A DNA stretch of 22,042 nt. Origin: a virus. Numbering within the stretch: position 1 is the stretch's first letter; each line of letters begins with the position of its first letter. The position numbers and the translations under genes are program-made. Positions 12,491-20,537 of the stretch are shown piece after piece. Below the pieces are notes generated by a model. It saw only the letters and a list, made by a program, of their open reading frames with translations, was not told where the DNA came from and did not search any database. Where the stretch lies: positions 1 through 22,042 of IMG/VR virus record IMGVR_UViG_3300023174_000693, one strand, 5' to 3'.

Positions 12491-13935
12491 AACCCAAATG
12501 CTCTTCTAACACCGTAATAAACAGGAGATGCTGCAACAAAACCTATAGTTGAGTATCCTATTTTCTTTAGTATTTCTTTTTTATCTGCTGCTGTTACAGC
12601 TTTATTTGCATAGTTTACAACATCATCGTAAATTCCGGCTTCTTTCATCCATCCGGAATTTTCTGCGTTCATTGCAAATGCCTTTACTTCTTTTGGTGTT
12701 TTGTTTGACAACACAGAAGCAACATATTCTTTTCCAAGTTTAGCAACGGATGATGGGTCTTGAGTAACCTCTTTGAGTTGCCTGACACTGTTTACGTCTG
12801 AAAAAAATGTTGGACCAAAGGCTTCTGGTGATTTGACAAGAGATTTTGGATCAAACTTTTCGCCCTTGAGAGCGTTTTCCATAAGACGGGTTTTGAACGG
12901 CTCCAGTTTCTGTGATGCGGCCCTATATGCTTCGTCAGCAATCCTATAGTCATTATTCCATTGATAAAGAGATTTCTCAAGCATATCAATCAAATCACGT
13001 TTGTATTCTGTTTGAAGTGCAGCGTATGCTTCGTAAGGTTTACCCTTGGCATCAACATCACGCAAGAAACGCAATTCTTCAACAACGGCTTCAATATCTT
13101 TTTCTGTTGTTTTCTTTGGCGTTTGAGTATAAATTTTTGCAGTAGGTCGTGCAGTCCTTTCAATTTCTTTGGCTGTTCTTTCTCCTCCTTTGGTCACGCC
13201 TTTAATTGCATCAATCAACCTATTTATCCCTGCAATTTTTTCTTCTCCGACAAGGTAATTTTTTGCTCCAGATAGTTTGGTTTTTTCTGATTCAAGCGCT
13301 TGAAGCAATGCTTGACCTTGAGGAGAAGTAGCAAATGGATTTCCTTGGGCCTGTGCATCACGAGCCGCTTTGAATGCGTCATTGTATTTGATGTCAGCTT
13401 CTTTTTTTCTTGCCTTATAAAGATCGTCAAACTTGTCTGTTAAAAGATCAAACCCCTTTTTTCCAACAACTTCAAGGCCTTCTGCATCAGCAAGAGGCTT
13501 TGGTTGTTTAAGACTTGACGCCAAATCACTTGCCTTGGTAACACCAAATTTGCCAAGTCTATATAAAGTTGGAATACCAGCGGCAACATCTGGCGCAATT
13601 TCTCCGGCAAATGTAGCTCTCGGAGCAGCTTTCCTTTCTACAGCACGTTGCTCTGGAGTAAATCCATACTCTTCTTTAACCTGTTGTGGAACGTATTGAC
13701 CGGCCTTTTCTTGAAGTTTGCTACCTGTATAGCCGCCAGCAATAGCGCCACCAAGACCACCAACAACGGTCCCAATAGGACCAACAAATGATCCTAGCGT
13801 TGCACCAAGTTCACCGCCAGCGATAGCTCCACCAGCCCCACCCAAACTTTCAAACGCAGCTTTGCCACCCGCCTTCAGTGGAGAAACCTCTTGCGGTTCT
13901 GTTTTTGCCAAATATTTATCTGGATCAAAAGCCAT
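12487..13935 (-). CDS. Putative internal virion/ejection protein with glycine-zipper segment (482 aa)
   Basis: After a short polar start, residues about 20-75 form a hydrophobic glycine-rich stretch (GGAGGAIAGGELGATLGSFV, then VVGGLGGAIAGGYTGSKL), as in membrane-inserting glycine zippers. The rest is long, charged and mostly helical (KARKKEADIKYNDAFKAARD and similar). Podoviral pilot proteins that form a conduit through the host envelope look like this. GGGAG precedes ATG 13935, one base after the upstream stop. The DNA is visibly richer in A and T at wobble positions than the genes on either side. Confidence 0.6.
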   Translation of the reverse strand: MAFDPDKYLAKTEPQEVSPLKAGGKAAFESLGGAGGAIAGGELGATLGSFVGPIGTVVGGLGGAIAGGYTGSKLQEKAGQYVPQQVKEEYGFTPEQRAVERKAAPRATFAGEIAPDVAAGIPTLYRLGKFGVTKASDLASSLKQPKPLADAEGLEVVGKKGFDLLTDKFDDLYKARKKEADIKYNDAFKAARDAQAQGNPFATSPQGQALLQALESEKTKLSGAKNYLVGEEKIAGINRLIDAIKGVTKGGERTAKEIERTARPTAKIYTQTPKKTTEKDIEAVVEELRFLRDVDAKGKPYEAYAALQTEYKRDLIDMLEKSLYQWNNDYRIADEAYRAASQKLEPFKTRLMENALKGEKFDPKSLVKSPEAFGPTFFSDVNSVRQLKEVTQDPSSVAKLGKEYVASVLSNKTPKEVKAFAMNAENSGWMKEAGIYDDVVNYANKAVTAADKKEILKKIGYSTIGFVAASPVYYGVRRAFGL

Positions 13936-13936
13936 G

Positions 13937-15694
13937 TCAAACTCCCAATCTAGATTTAATTTGTGCAGATCTTGGATCTTGAGGGTGTGAGTTTGCCCAA
14001 TCCAACGCCTCTTTATCTTCTGTAGATAAAGTTCTTGCGGGTCTAGGTTGTTCGGGAATGCCTGTTCCCATTCTTGATTCTATGTTTTTGACTTCTTCTT
14101 TGCTTATGCCAAATCTTTTTATTTTTTCAACGTCTGATTTTGCAAGATTGTCATAAACATCAACGGCTGTTTGAGGGGACATACCTTCTAAACCAATAAC
14201 GTCTTTTTGCAATTTAAGCTCTGCAACAAGAACCCTGCCGCCACCAGACGCAGCCAATGACCTGGCGTTAATAACATCCACTGCTTTTTTCAAAATCTGT
14301 CTTGCAGCAGATATTTGATCTGGGGGTTCTTTTGAATTAGCAAAAGCAGAAGATGCTTGAGAACTTAAATCTGCAAGTGCTACTGAAGCATCCGAATCTG
14401 GCGAATACCTATTAGCCAAATACCTATCAACCGTACCTAACCATTTTCCTGCAAGACCTGCTGCTTGAGGATTTTTTCTAATGTCATTTGCAAGATCTTT
14501 TGTCAAAAACGCAGATTCTAAATTGGCAGAAACGCTTGATATTTCTTTAGGTCCAAGTTTATTGACTTCAGATTGCGGCAATCCAAAATTAGAAATCAAT
14601 CCTTGAGCTTGACCTCGAACATCTTTAAACGCTCCTTGTGCCGCCCTGTCTCCTCTCATGCCTTCAAGCATAATTTGAAACTGTCTGTTTTGCTGTGCTA
14701 TTTGTTGTTGGCTAGCAATTTGACCTTGTGAAATAGTCGCTCTAAGAGCGCGATCAGAGGCCGCTTGCCTTTCTCTGCTTTCTAATAACTGACTTTGCAA
14801 GAACTCTCTTTCTGAATTTCTTAACTGATCTTGATACGCTTTAAATTTTTGATCAGACAGTTTTGCAACCGCATCAGCTTTTTTGGTTGCCACCAACTTT
14901 GCCCAGGTTTCATTTTGTTTGATCTGGGTTTCAAGTTTGGAAATGGTGTCTTGCAGACCAAACTTGTCTTTGTTCTGCTTTAAAAAGTCAGCACCGGCTT
15001 CTGCAAACGCTGCGTTAGCCTCAAGATCGGCTGCTTCAGCGTCATACTTCATCTTCTCTCTAGCAACATCAAGTTTTGTCTTTAAGATGCCCATGCGCTG
15101 ATTCATTGCCTTGACGTTAATGTCAAACGTCTGGCGCTCTTGCTTGTACAAATCTTCCTTGCCCTTGGTAAACCCTTCTGCCATGCCGTTCATAGCCGCC
15201 AGAGCCGATTTAGCATTGCCCTTGCTCAGGCCGCCCAACAGCATTCCGGTTGCACCAATAGTTGCAAACACAATGCCTAACAAAGGCGCTGTAGTTTCAC
15301 TAGGGACAAACACCATCTTATCTGCTGACTCATCAGCAAATTTTTTAAACTCTTGCATATCAGGAGAGTTGTAGAATTTTTCTCCCAACTCATCTCTAAT
15401 ACGCTTTCTTTCCCTGTCGTGTTTTGCCTGTAATTCTTTTTCTCTTATTGCAAGAAGATTCTTTCCTTCAACATCTTTTAGAAGAGCGTTACCAAGCTCT
15501 GTAGTTAATCTAATGTTTTCGTTAAGACGTGTAGTTTCTTCCGCTCCAAAGTCAGTAATCTCTTTCTCAAGCAAGTTCCCAGATTGAGGTGGTTTTGCCT
15601 CTGCTTCAAACGTCTTAGTTGGCTTTGTACTTTCCCGCAAAGCAGGAATAGGTTGTTTTAAAGCCTCAGTAAAAAAAAGATCAGCACCAGCCAT
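13937..15694 (-). CDS. Putative internal virion protein, long coiled coil (585 aa)
   Basis: Residues about 45-110 are charged and helical (LLAIREKELQAKHDRERKRI). A hydrophobic segment follows near 135-160 (APLLGIVFATIGATGMLLGG), then a long coiled coil (about 175-360) with many K, E, Q and A. The C-terminal 200 residues look globular, with SSVSANLESAFLTKDL and PQTAVDVYDNLAKSD. Order and character match the set of internal ejection proteins in podoviruses. Most of the gene is A/T-rich at third positions except roughly 15000-15350, which is closer to its upstream neighbour. No enzyme domain is seen. Confidence 0.62.
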   Translation of the reverse strand: MAGADLFFTEALKQPIPALRESTKPTKTFEAEAKPPQSGNLLEKEITDFGAEETTRLNENIRLTTELGNALLKDVEGKNLLAIREKELQAKHDRERKRIRDELGEKFYNSPDMQEFKKFADESADKMVFVPSETTAPLLGIVFATIGATGMLLGGLSKGNAKSALAAMNGMAEGFTKGKEDLYKQERQTFDINVKAMNQRMGILKTKLDVAREKMKYDAEAADLEANAAFAEAGADFLKQNKDKFGLQDTISKLETQIKQNETWAKLVATKKADAVAKLSDQKFKAYQDQLRNSEREFLQSQLLESRERQAASDRALRATISQGQIASQQQIAQQNRQFQIMLEGMRGDRAAQGAFKDVRGQAQGLISNFGLPQSEVNKLGPKEISSVSANLESAFLTKDLANDIRKNPQAAGLAGKWLGTVDRYLANRYSPDSDASVALADLSSQASSAFANSKEPPDQISAARQILKKAVDVINARSLAASGGGRVLVAELKLQKDVIGLEGMSPQTAVDVYDNLAKSDVEKIKRFGISKEEVKNIESRMGTGIPEQPRPARTLSTEDKEALDWANSHPQDPRSAQIKSRLGV

Positions 15695-15696
15695 GA

Positions 15697-16749
15697 TTAC
15701 CCCTTGGCAGGTTGGTTAGACTGAATGATCGTTGGTGCAGCCAGTCGAGTCAGGTTGCTGAAATAGTTCCCGTACATAGCCGAGATCTCTGCGTCAGCAC
15801 GGATGCCCTCTTGGATGGCCTTGGCAGTGTACTGATCGCCAATACCAGACAACTTTAACCCAAAGTCCTGCTGTGCTGCCAACAACCTCTGACGCAGATC
15901 TTCTTCTGCTCGTTGTTGTTGGGCAACACCTACGCCACCACGAGCAACACCTGCTTGCGAAGCCCTGGCTCTCATAGCATCCAGAGCCTGCTGGTTAACT
16001 GGGGTCAACTCACCACGAGAAGCGGCAGATTGTTGAGCCAGACCTTGTTCTTGGTATGGCCTACCAATTTCAGCTATACGCCGTGAAGCATCTTGTGCAC
16101 CCTGACGAGCCTTGCGAGCTGTCATGGCTGTTTGTACACCACCTGCAAGACCTAGACCCAAACGTAGCTTGTCACCACCGGACAGGGTTTGCAAGAAACT
16201 TTTCTCTGGCGGTTTTTCTTCTTGTGGAGCACCCGTGGCATCTTGTCCGTATAAACCGCGACTCAAACCAAGAGAGGTAGGGGTTGAAATGGGTGATGTG
16301 TCTTGACCGTATATACCTTGCGAGAGACCTAGACCAGTTGAGGCGTTTTCAGCAAATCCAGATCCGGGCCTAAACCCAGACATATCTGTCTGTTCGATTT
16401 GTGGCGCACCAGCCAATGAACGTGTAGCAGTCAAATCAAGACCACGACCAACCGGTGTACTCAACGTGGTTTCAGGAGTCAAATCTATTGGTGGATAGTT
16501 CTCAAATCCAGGCTCGTCATTTGCAGGTAACGGTTGATACGTTTCAAACCCAGGTTCTTCATCGTAGAACTCTGGCAACCCCGTTTCTGGATTGGTGGTT
16601 CCAGCGCCACCTTGCTCACGCAGGAGTGCAGCTTCACGCGGGTTGATGTGCGCCAGGATCGTATCTCCGTTCCTGCCCTTATCTTGCAGCAGACGGGCAA
16701 TCTTGCGGAGATCTCCACCCATGCGGGTCATGTTGCGTAGTTCACTCAT
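15697..16749 (-). CDS. Putative virion protein with LAHINPREAALL motif (350 aa)
   Basis: Near residues 30-62 is a motif shared by many uncultured-phage virion proteins: GDTILAHINPREAALL, then G-G-A-G-T-x-N-P-E-T-G-L-P-E-F. Residues 60-180 are low-complexity and proline/glycine-rich with short internal duplications (EEPGFETYQP/NDEPGFENYP; LGLSQGIYGQD/LGLSRGLYGQD). The C-terminal half is helical and Q/A/R-rich (about 215-325). The gene lies between the 829- and 585-residue virion proteins. Role inferred from neighbours; I know no assigned function. Confidence 0.62.
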   Translation of the reverse strand: MSELRNMTRMGGDLRKIARLLQDKGRNGDTILAHINPREAALLREQGGAGTTNPETGLPEFYDEEPGFETYQPLPANDEPGFENYPPIDLTPETTLSTPVGRGLDLTATRSLAGAPQIEQTDMSGFRPGSGFAENASTGLGLSQGIYGQDTSPISTPTSLGLSRGLYGQDATGAPQEEKPPEKSFLQTLSGGDKLRLGLGLAGGVQTAMTARKARQGAQDASRRIAEIGRPYQEQGLAQQSAASRGELTPVNQQALDAMRARASQAGVARGGVGVAQQQRAEEDLRQRLLAAQQDFGLKLSGIGDQYTAKAIQEGIRADAEISAMYGNYFSNLTRLAAPTIIQSNQPAKG

Positions 16750-19239
16750 TTACAGCCCCAGAGCGTCTCTAAGACGCAGTGATTTTTCATTCCAGACATT
16801 TTGCCTTTCTTTCCCAGATTCCGCACCTTCTATAGCACCCGCTGGTCTGTACGCAGCCAGAGCGTCCGCCAGTAATCGAGCAGGACTTGGACCCGCAAGA
16901 GTTGGATAAGATGGTGTTTTAGGTCGAGGAGTTTGAGTAACAGTCGGATATAACGTAGTGGGCGGAGCCTGACGTTCAGGAGGAGGTTCTGGTTCTGGCT
17001 CAGGCTCGGGTAGAGGTTCAGGAATAGTTGGTGGTAAAGATTCTGGAGGAGTGGGTGGTTGAACTCCCGGTGGAACTTCAGGAAGAGTTACAGGCAGCAA
17101 TTCAGGTGGGATCTCAGGAGTACCAGGGATAACAGGTTCTACACCCGGACCTGCACCTGGGCCTAAAGTTTGGCCTTCCCCGGTATCCGCTCCCGGACCT
17201 TGACTTGGGCCAACTCCCGGAACAACCCCAGGACCTTCTCCGGGACTTACTCCAGGTCCTATGTTTGCCCCCCCACCTGGGCCGCTTGTTATCCCAGATC
17301 CACTGTCAATTCCTGTTCCAGAAATGCCACCGCCTTCACCTATTAAAGTTCCTGAACCAGGGCCTGCCCCTGGACCACCATCCGACCCAGCGACAGTTCC
17401 AGCGCCTCCTCCTGATCCTCCGCCATCTCCACCTGCTCCACTACCGGCAGCTCCACCACCGGCAGCACCGGCTGTCTCGCCACCAACGGCTCCAGCACCG
17501 GGAGTGCCACCCCCTGGAGCTCCACCCCCACCCCCACCTCCAGCGGCACCTCCGCCTCCTCCGGCGGCACCTCCAGATGCTTGCGATCCGACAGGAACAA
17601 CATTATTAACGCTGATAACACCACTAGTAGTAGTGGCAGGTTGTGTTGTGGTTTGACCGTTAGGCTTTACAGTGGTTACTGTAGGTCGAATATTAGAAGC
17701 AGCTGCCTCAGCGGTTGCTGGGTTAGAAAGTTGTTGTATTTGCTCTGGAGTTAATTTTGTTTCAATAACAACAGTATCAAGTTCGTTTGGTTTATCGCTT
17801 GGTATATACGCTACGGTTGTCTGATACTTCTCATATAATTTATCAAGCCTACTTTGTTCGTCTTCAGAAATTGGAGGCAAATTTATTGTAACGGTTTGTC
17901 CGGTTTCCGGTATAAATCTTTGCCCAAAATAAGCATCATTGTTCAAGTTGTTTAGATACCAAAGCGCGGCACCGTGTCCAGCAACGTCAGCAATGGCTGC
18001 TGCTATCTGCTCCCTTGCCATATTTGCACCCACATACTCGGCAATGATAGGTGCGGCTCTAATAATAGCGGGAATACCTACTTCAGCAGCAATCTGCGCG
18101 CCGGCAGCAACAACAGGAAGTACAGAAACTTCTTGGAATGCTCTATCATTCATCAACTGATCACGCAGATCTTGTTGTAAATTCAACCTTTGCATTTGCG
18201 TATTGATGTCTGAACTTGTAGTTGGAGTTACAGTTCTTTCATCAATAGGAGCAGGCGGTTTTTTGTTTGAAGCATCAATTTCTGCACCAGCGGCTTTGAC
18301 AAGCGTTTGGTCAGATATTCTTCCTGTTCTTACCAAATCTGTTGCAATTGCTCCAGCACCCGGACCTAACTCTTGCGCAACACCAGCTCCAATTGCAGCA
18401 GCAGCAGCGTTTTTTGCAATTTGGTCTAAATCGCCCCCAGATACTGCGGTTCCAACAACAGATCCAGCGGCCGCACCAATTATTCCACCGCCTGCCGCAG
18501 CATTAACAATGCTTGCTGAACCCGCTGCGGCCGCAGCTTTAATAACGTCTTCTGCACTGCCACCTTGAGCGGCAGTCACGCTAGCGGCAATAGTTGCAGC
18601 ACCTGCAGATCCAGCAACTGATGCCGCAGTTACTGCAGAAAATCCAGCGGCGGTAGAAATTTCACCGGCTAATGCAGCACCGGCAATGACATCTCCCGCT
18701 CCAAGAACAGCGTATCCAACGGCTTGCCCAAGCCCAGGAACAACTTGCAAAGCAACCGCCGCCATTATAATCAGAGGCCTAACATCTGATACAACTTCGG
18801 AAAAACCAGACAGGTTGTATTGCTGAACGGGAACAGCAATCATCCCGCCTTTGCCGTCTGGAACCGCTTGTAAATTGTAATTGCTATACCCTTTACCGGC
18901 TCCCTCACTGGCAAACTTATTTGCTGGAATTACTTGACCAGTATTCTTATTGTAAAACTCATTGACTTTGCCTCCGGTTAGTTCAGAGGTGGCTTCTGTA
19001 AAATACGGACTACCTTCTTGAACTTCAACGCGTTCAGCGGGTGTGTAAAGACGTTCATCAACTGAACGCACACCAATGTCTGCAATGTTCCCAATCCCAT
19101 AATCTCTCGAAAGAGTTCTGGCAATATTGTTAATATGCAGGTTGGCGTCTAGAGGTGATCCACCTTTATATATGTCAACTTGACTTTGGATAGCTTGTAA
19201 TTGGCTAACAAGATTTTGATAATTGACATCTGGTTCCAT
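16750..19239 (-). CDS. Large virion protein with Ala/Gly-rich hydrophobic core and Gly/Pro-rich tail (829 aa)
   Basis: The N-terminal 150 residues look globular. Residues about 150-300 are strongly hydrophobic and Ala/Gly-rich (IIMAAVALQVVPGLGQAV and repeated A-A-G-A-A segments), suited to insertion in membranes. A second hydrophobic Ala-rich segment lies near 375-420. Residues about 555-680 are nearly all G, A, S and P with glycine runs. A proline-rich part with P-E-P repeats (PEPLPEPEPEPEPPPE) follows, then a charged C-terminal 70 residues. It probably acts in DNA ejection or as a tail component. TAATG junction with the upstream gene. Confidence 0.62.
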   Translation of the reverse strand: MEPDVNYQNLVSQLQAIQSQVDIYKGGSPLDANLHINNIARTLSRDYGIGNIADIGVRSVDERLYTPAERVEVQEGSPYFTEATSELTGGKVNEFYNKNTGQVIPANKFASEGAGKGYSNYNLQAVPDGKGGMIAVPVQQYNLSGFSEVVSDVRPLIIMAAVALQVVPGLGQAVGYAVLGAGDVIAGAALAGEISTAAGFSAVTAASVAGSAGAATIAASVTAAQGGSAEDVIKAAAAAGSASIVNAAAGGGIIGAAAGSVVGTAVSGGDLDQIAKNAAAAAIGAGVAQELGPGAGAIATDLVRTGRISDQTLVKAAGAEIDASNKKPPAPIDERTVTPTTSSDINTQMQRLNLQQDLRDQLMNDRAFQEVSVLPVVAAGAQIAAEVGIPAIIRAAPIIAEYVGANMAREQIAAAIADVAGHGAALWYLNNLNNDAYFGQRFIPETGQTVTINLPPISEDEQSRLDKLYEKYQTTVAYIPSDKPNELDTVVIETKLTPEQIQQLSNPATAEAAASNIRPTVTTVKPNGQTTTQPATTTSGVISVNNVVPVGSQASGGAAGGGGGAAGGGGGGGAPGGGTPGAGAVGGETAGAAGGGAAGSGAGGDGGGSGGGAGTVAGSDGGPGAGPGSGTLIGEGGGISGTGIDSGSGITSGPGGGANIGPGVSPGEGPGVVPGVGPSQGPGADTGEGQTLGPGAGPGVEPVIPGTPEIPPELLPVTLPEVPPGVQPPTPPESLPPTIPEPLPEPEPEPEPPPERQAPPTTLYPTVTQTPRPKTPSYPTLAGPSPARLLADALAAYRPAGAIEGAESGKERQNVWNEKSLRLRDALGL

Positions 19240-19490
19240 TACATCTCTCCCGCAAATTTACCCATGCCGGCGAGAGCAGACAATATTGTGTAATTTGTTT
19301 TTTCTGGCAAGTCTTTCTCTGTAAAAATCCCTGCGTCTATCAACTGTTCGCGCAACATAGCGTACAGGCTTTGATCTTGTATCGCTTCTTGTGCCATCTC
19401 ACCTAGTGCCATCATAGTCCTGGCATCAATCCCATGCTGTTGCATGAACTGCTGGGTTACGGCCTGCGCTTGTTGCAGTTGTGGGTCCAT
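19239..19490 (-). CDS. Hypothetical glutamine-rich helical protein (83 aa)
   Basis: I chose ATG 19490, which overlaps the preceding stop (TAATG); an upstream in-frame start would add 19 residues inside the neighbour. The product starts with DPQLQQAQAVTQQFMQQHG and is helical throughout, with several methionines (RTMMALGEMAQEAIQ). Its stop is fused to the 829-residue gene's start. Possibly a small virion or assembly protein; no family is recognised. Confidence 0.7.
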   Translation of the reverse strand: MDPQLQQAQAVTQQFMQQHGIDARTMMALGEMAQEAIQDQSLYAMLREQLIDAGIFTEKDLPEKTNYTILSALAGMGKFAGEM

Positions 19491-19828
19491 TACAGTCCTA
19501 ACACTTTGACGATCTGTTGGTGGATGCTCAAATGCACTCCTATCCAATCATAAAAATCATCTTCTACTTGCCAATCTGCGTTGATCAACTGAAAAGGATT
19601 GTCTAAGTTCAGTTGGTTTGCCAATCTTTCATGCTCTTGGTTGTGAACAAACAACCAGTCATCAAGGTTTTCTGGGTCTGCATCTATGATTGGGTACTGA
19701 GGTATCAATATTCCTTTGTCAGCCAACTGCTCGTAGAACAACTTGTGCTGCACACCGTTTTCAAACAGCATGACCCCTAGACCGTCTACGTCTCCAAACT
19801 CGACATAAGATAAATTATCCATGTCCAT
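19490..19828 (-). CDS. Hypothetical small acidic protein (112 aa)
   Basis: The product has a beta-like N-terminus (YVEFGDVDGLGVMLFENG) and a helical C-terminal half with repeated His-containing helices: WLFVHNQEHERLANQL and DWIGVHLSIHQQI. Similar D-W-x-x-x-H-N-x-x-H proteins are common near tail genes of uncultured phages, with no assigned role. Four histidines in two H-x(3-4)-H pairs could bind a metal. TAATG overlaps mark both ends. Confidence 0.7.
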   Translation of the reverse strand: MDMDNLSYVEFGDVDGLGVMLFENGVQHKLFYEQLADKGILIPQYPIIDADPENLDDWLFVHNQEHERLANQLNLDNPFQLINADWQVEDDFYDWIGVHLSIHQQIVKVLGL

Positions 19829-19983
19829 TACTTGTCTTTCATCTTATTGATGATTTCAAACGCAGACTTAATTTTTTCCTCAAGAACGGCAACTCTCAGG
19901 TCTAACTTAGACAGCACTACAATTAAGGTGACAATACCAAGTAGTACAGGCCATGCTTTGAGGAAAAGTTCAGCGATTTCCAT
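19828..19983 (-). CDS. Small membrane-anchored coiled-coil protein (51 aa)
   Basis: ATG 19983 to TAA 19830-19828. Residues 5-24 (ELFLKAWPVLLGIVTLIVVL) form one membrane helix, followed by an amphipathic charged helix (LRVAVLEEKIKSAFEIINKM). Both ends are TAATG junctions: its start overlaps the upstream stop and its stop overlaps the next start. Its N-terminal anchor and C-terminal coiled coil mirror the next small gene upstream, which has the reverse order. The pair could form a holin/XhlA-type or other envelope complex. Confidence 0.68.
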   Translation of the reverse strand: MEIAELFLKAWPVLLGIVTLIVVLSKLDLRVAVLEEKIKSAFEIINKMKDK

Positions 19984-20180
19984 TACAAACCAACAAGTTT
20001 CTTTACAAACTCAGCAGCAGCACCTGGACCAAACAACACTGCTACCATGACAGCGTACAAAAGATATTCAATCTTAGTCATACGCTTGTCGCCAGAAGCT
20101 AAGGTATCAGAGATTTGTTTGTATCTCTCAGCACAAATAGCTTCGTGCACGGCTAGTTTGGTTTCAATGTTGTCACTCAT
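19983..20180 (-). CDS. Small membrane protein, XhlA/holin-like layout (65 aa)
   Basis: Residues 1-38 are a charged helix (SDNIETKLAVHEAICAERYK), and residues 39-60 (EYLLYAVMVAVLFGPGAAAEF) a probable membrane segment with a short basic C-terminus (VKKLVGL). Coiled coil followed by a C-terminal membrane anchor resembles XhlA-type hemolysin-associated phage proteins. Its 5' end overlaps the preceding gene by 8 bases. A lysis or tail-tip membrane role is possible; the distance from the endolysin (about 9 kb) is unusual. Confidence 0.66.
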   Translation of the reverse strand: MSDNIETKLAVHEAICAERYKQISDTLASGDKRMTKIEYLLYAVMVAVLFGPGAAAEFVKKLVGL

Positions 20181-20535
20181 TTACCACCCATGAAACAGTG
20201 GCCTCGTCCCAGTAATAGAGCTGGCCGTCAGTAGGCATTGGGACTGGCGGGTCCCACAAACAAGTATCTTCGTTTAACGTCCAAGACGGAAATGGCTGCG
20301 GAGGAATAAAAGCATCTCGTTGGGCATCGTACTTGTAGCCAATACCGGCATAGTTTTTACGAAACGGTTTGCCGTTTGGATGCTGACCTCCAATCGTGTT
20401 GTAACTAGTACGTTTCCAAATGTTGCCAGTATGCAACAAATAAACTTGTTCCATTCCAGATTGAACACTCTCATCCGGTCCGGGGATTACTTGCATGACA
20501 ATATTTTCGTGGTTAATTTCAGCGTAATGTGCCAT
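20173..20535 (-). CDS. Tail-associated protein common in aquatic phages (120 aa)
   Basis: I chose ATG 20535, three bases after the adhesin stop. The product has AHYAEINHENIVMQVIPG, then W-K-R-T-S-Y-N-T-x-G-G, FRKNYAGIGYKYDAQRDAFI, and PPQPFPSWTLNEDTCLWDPP. I recognise this series from a small protein found next to tail-fibre genes of T4-like and aquatic phages, with no defined function. It follows the glycine-rich adhesin directly, so an assembly or fibre-tip role is plausible. No strong ribosome site is seen, consistent with coupling. Confidence 0.75.
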   Translation of the reverse strand: MAHYAEINHENIVMQVIPGPDESVQSGMEQVYLLHTGNIWKRTSYNTIGGQHPNGKPFRKNYAGIGYKYDAQRDAFIPPQPFPSWTLNEDTCLWDPPVPMPTDGQLYYWDEATVSWVVNE

Positions 20536-20537
20536 TT

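Noticed and set aside
17261-17656. Plus-strand proline-rich open frame (131 codons)
   Set aside because: It is the reverse complement of the glycine-rich part of the 829-residue protein; GGN codons read as CCN on the other strand.
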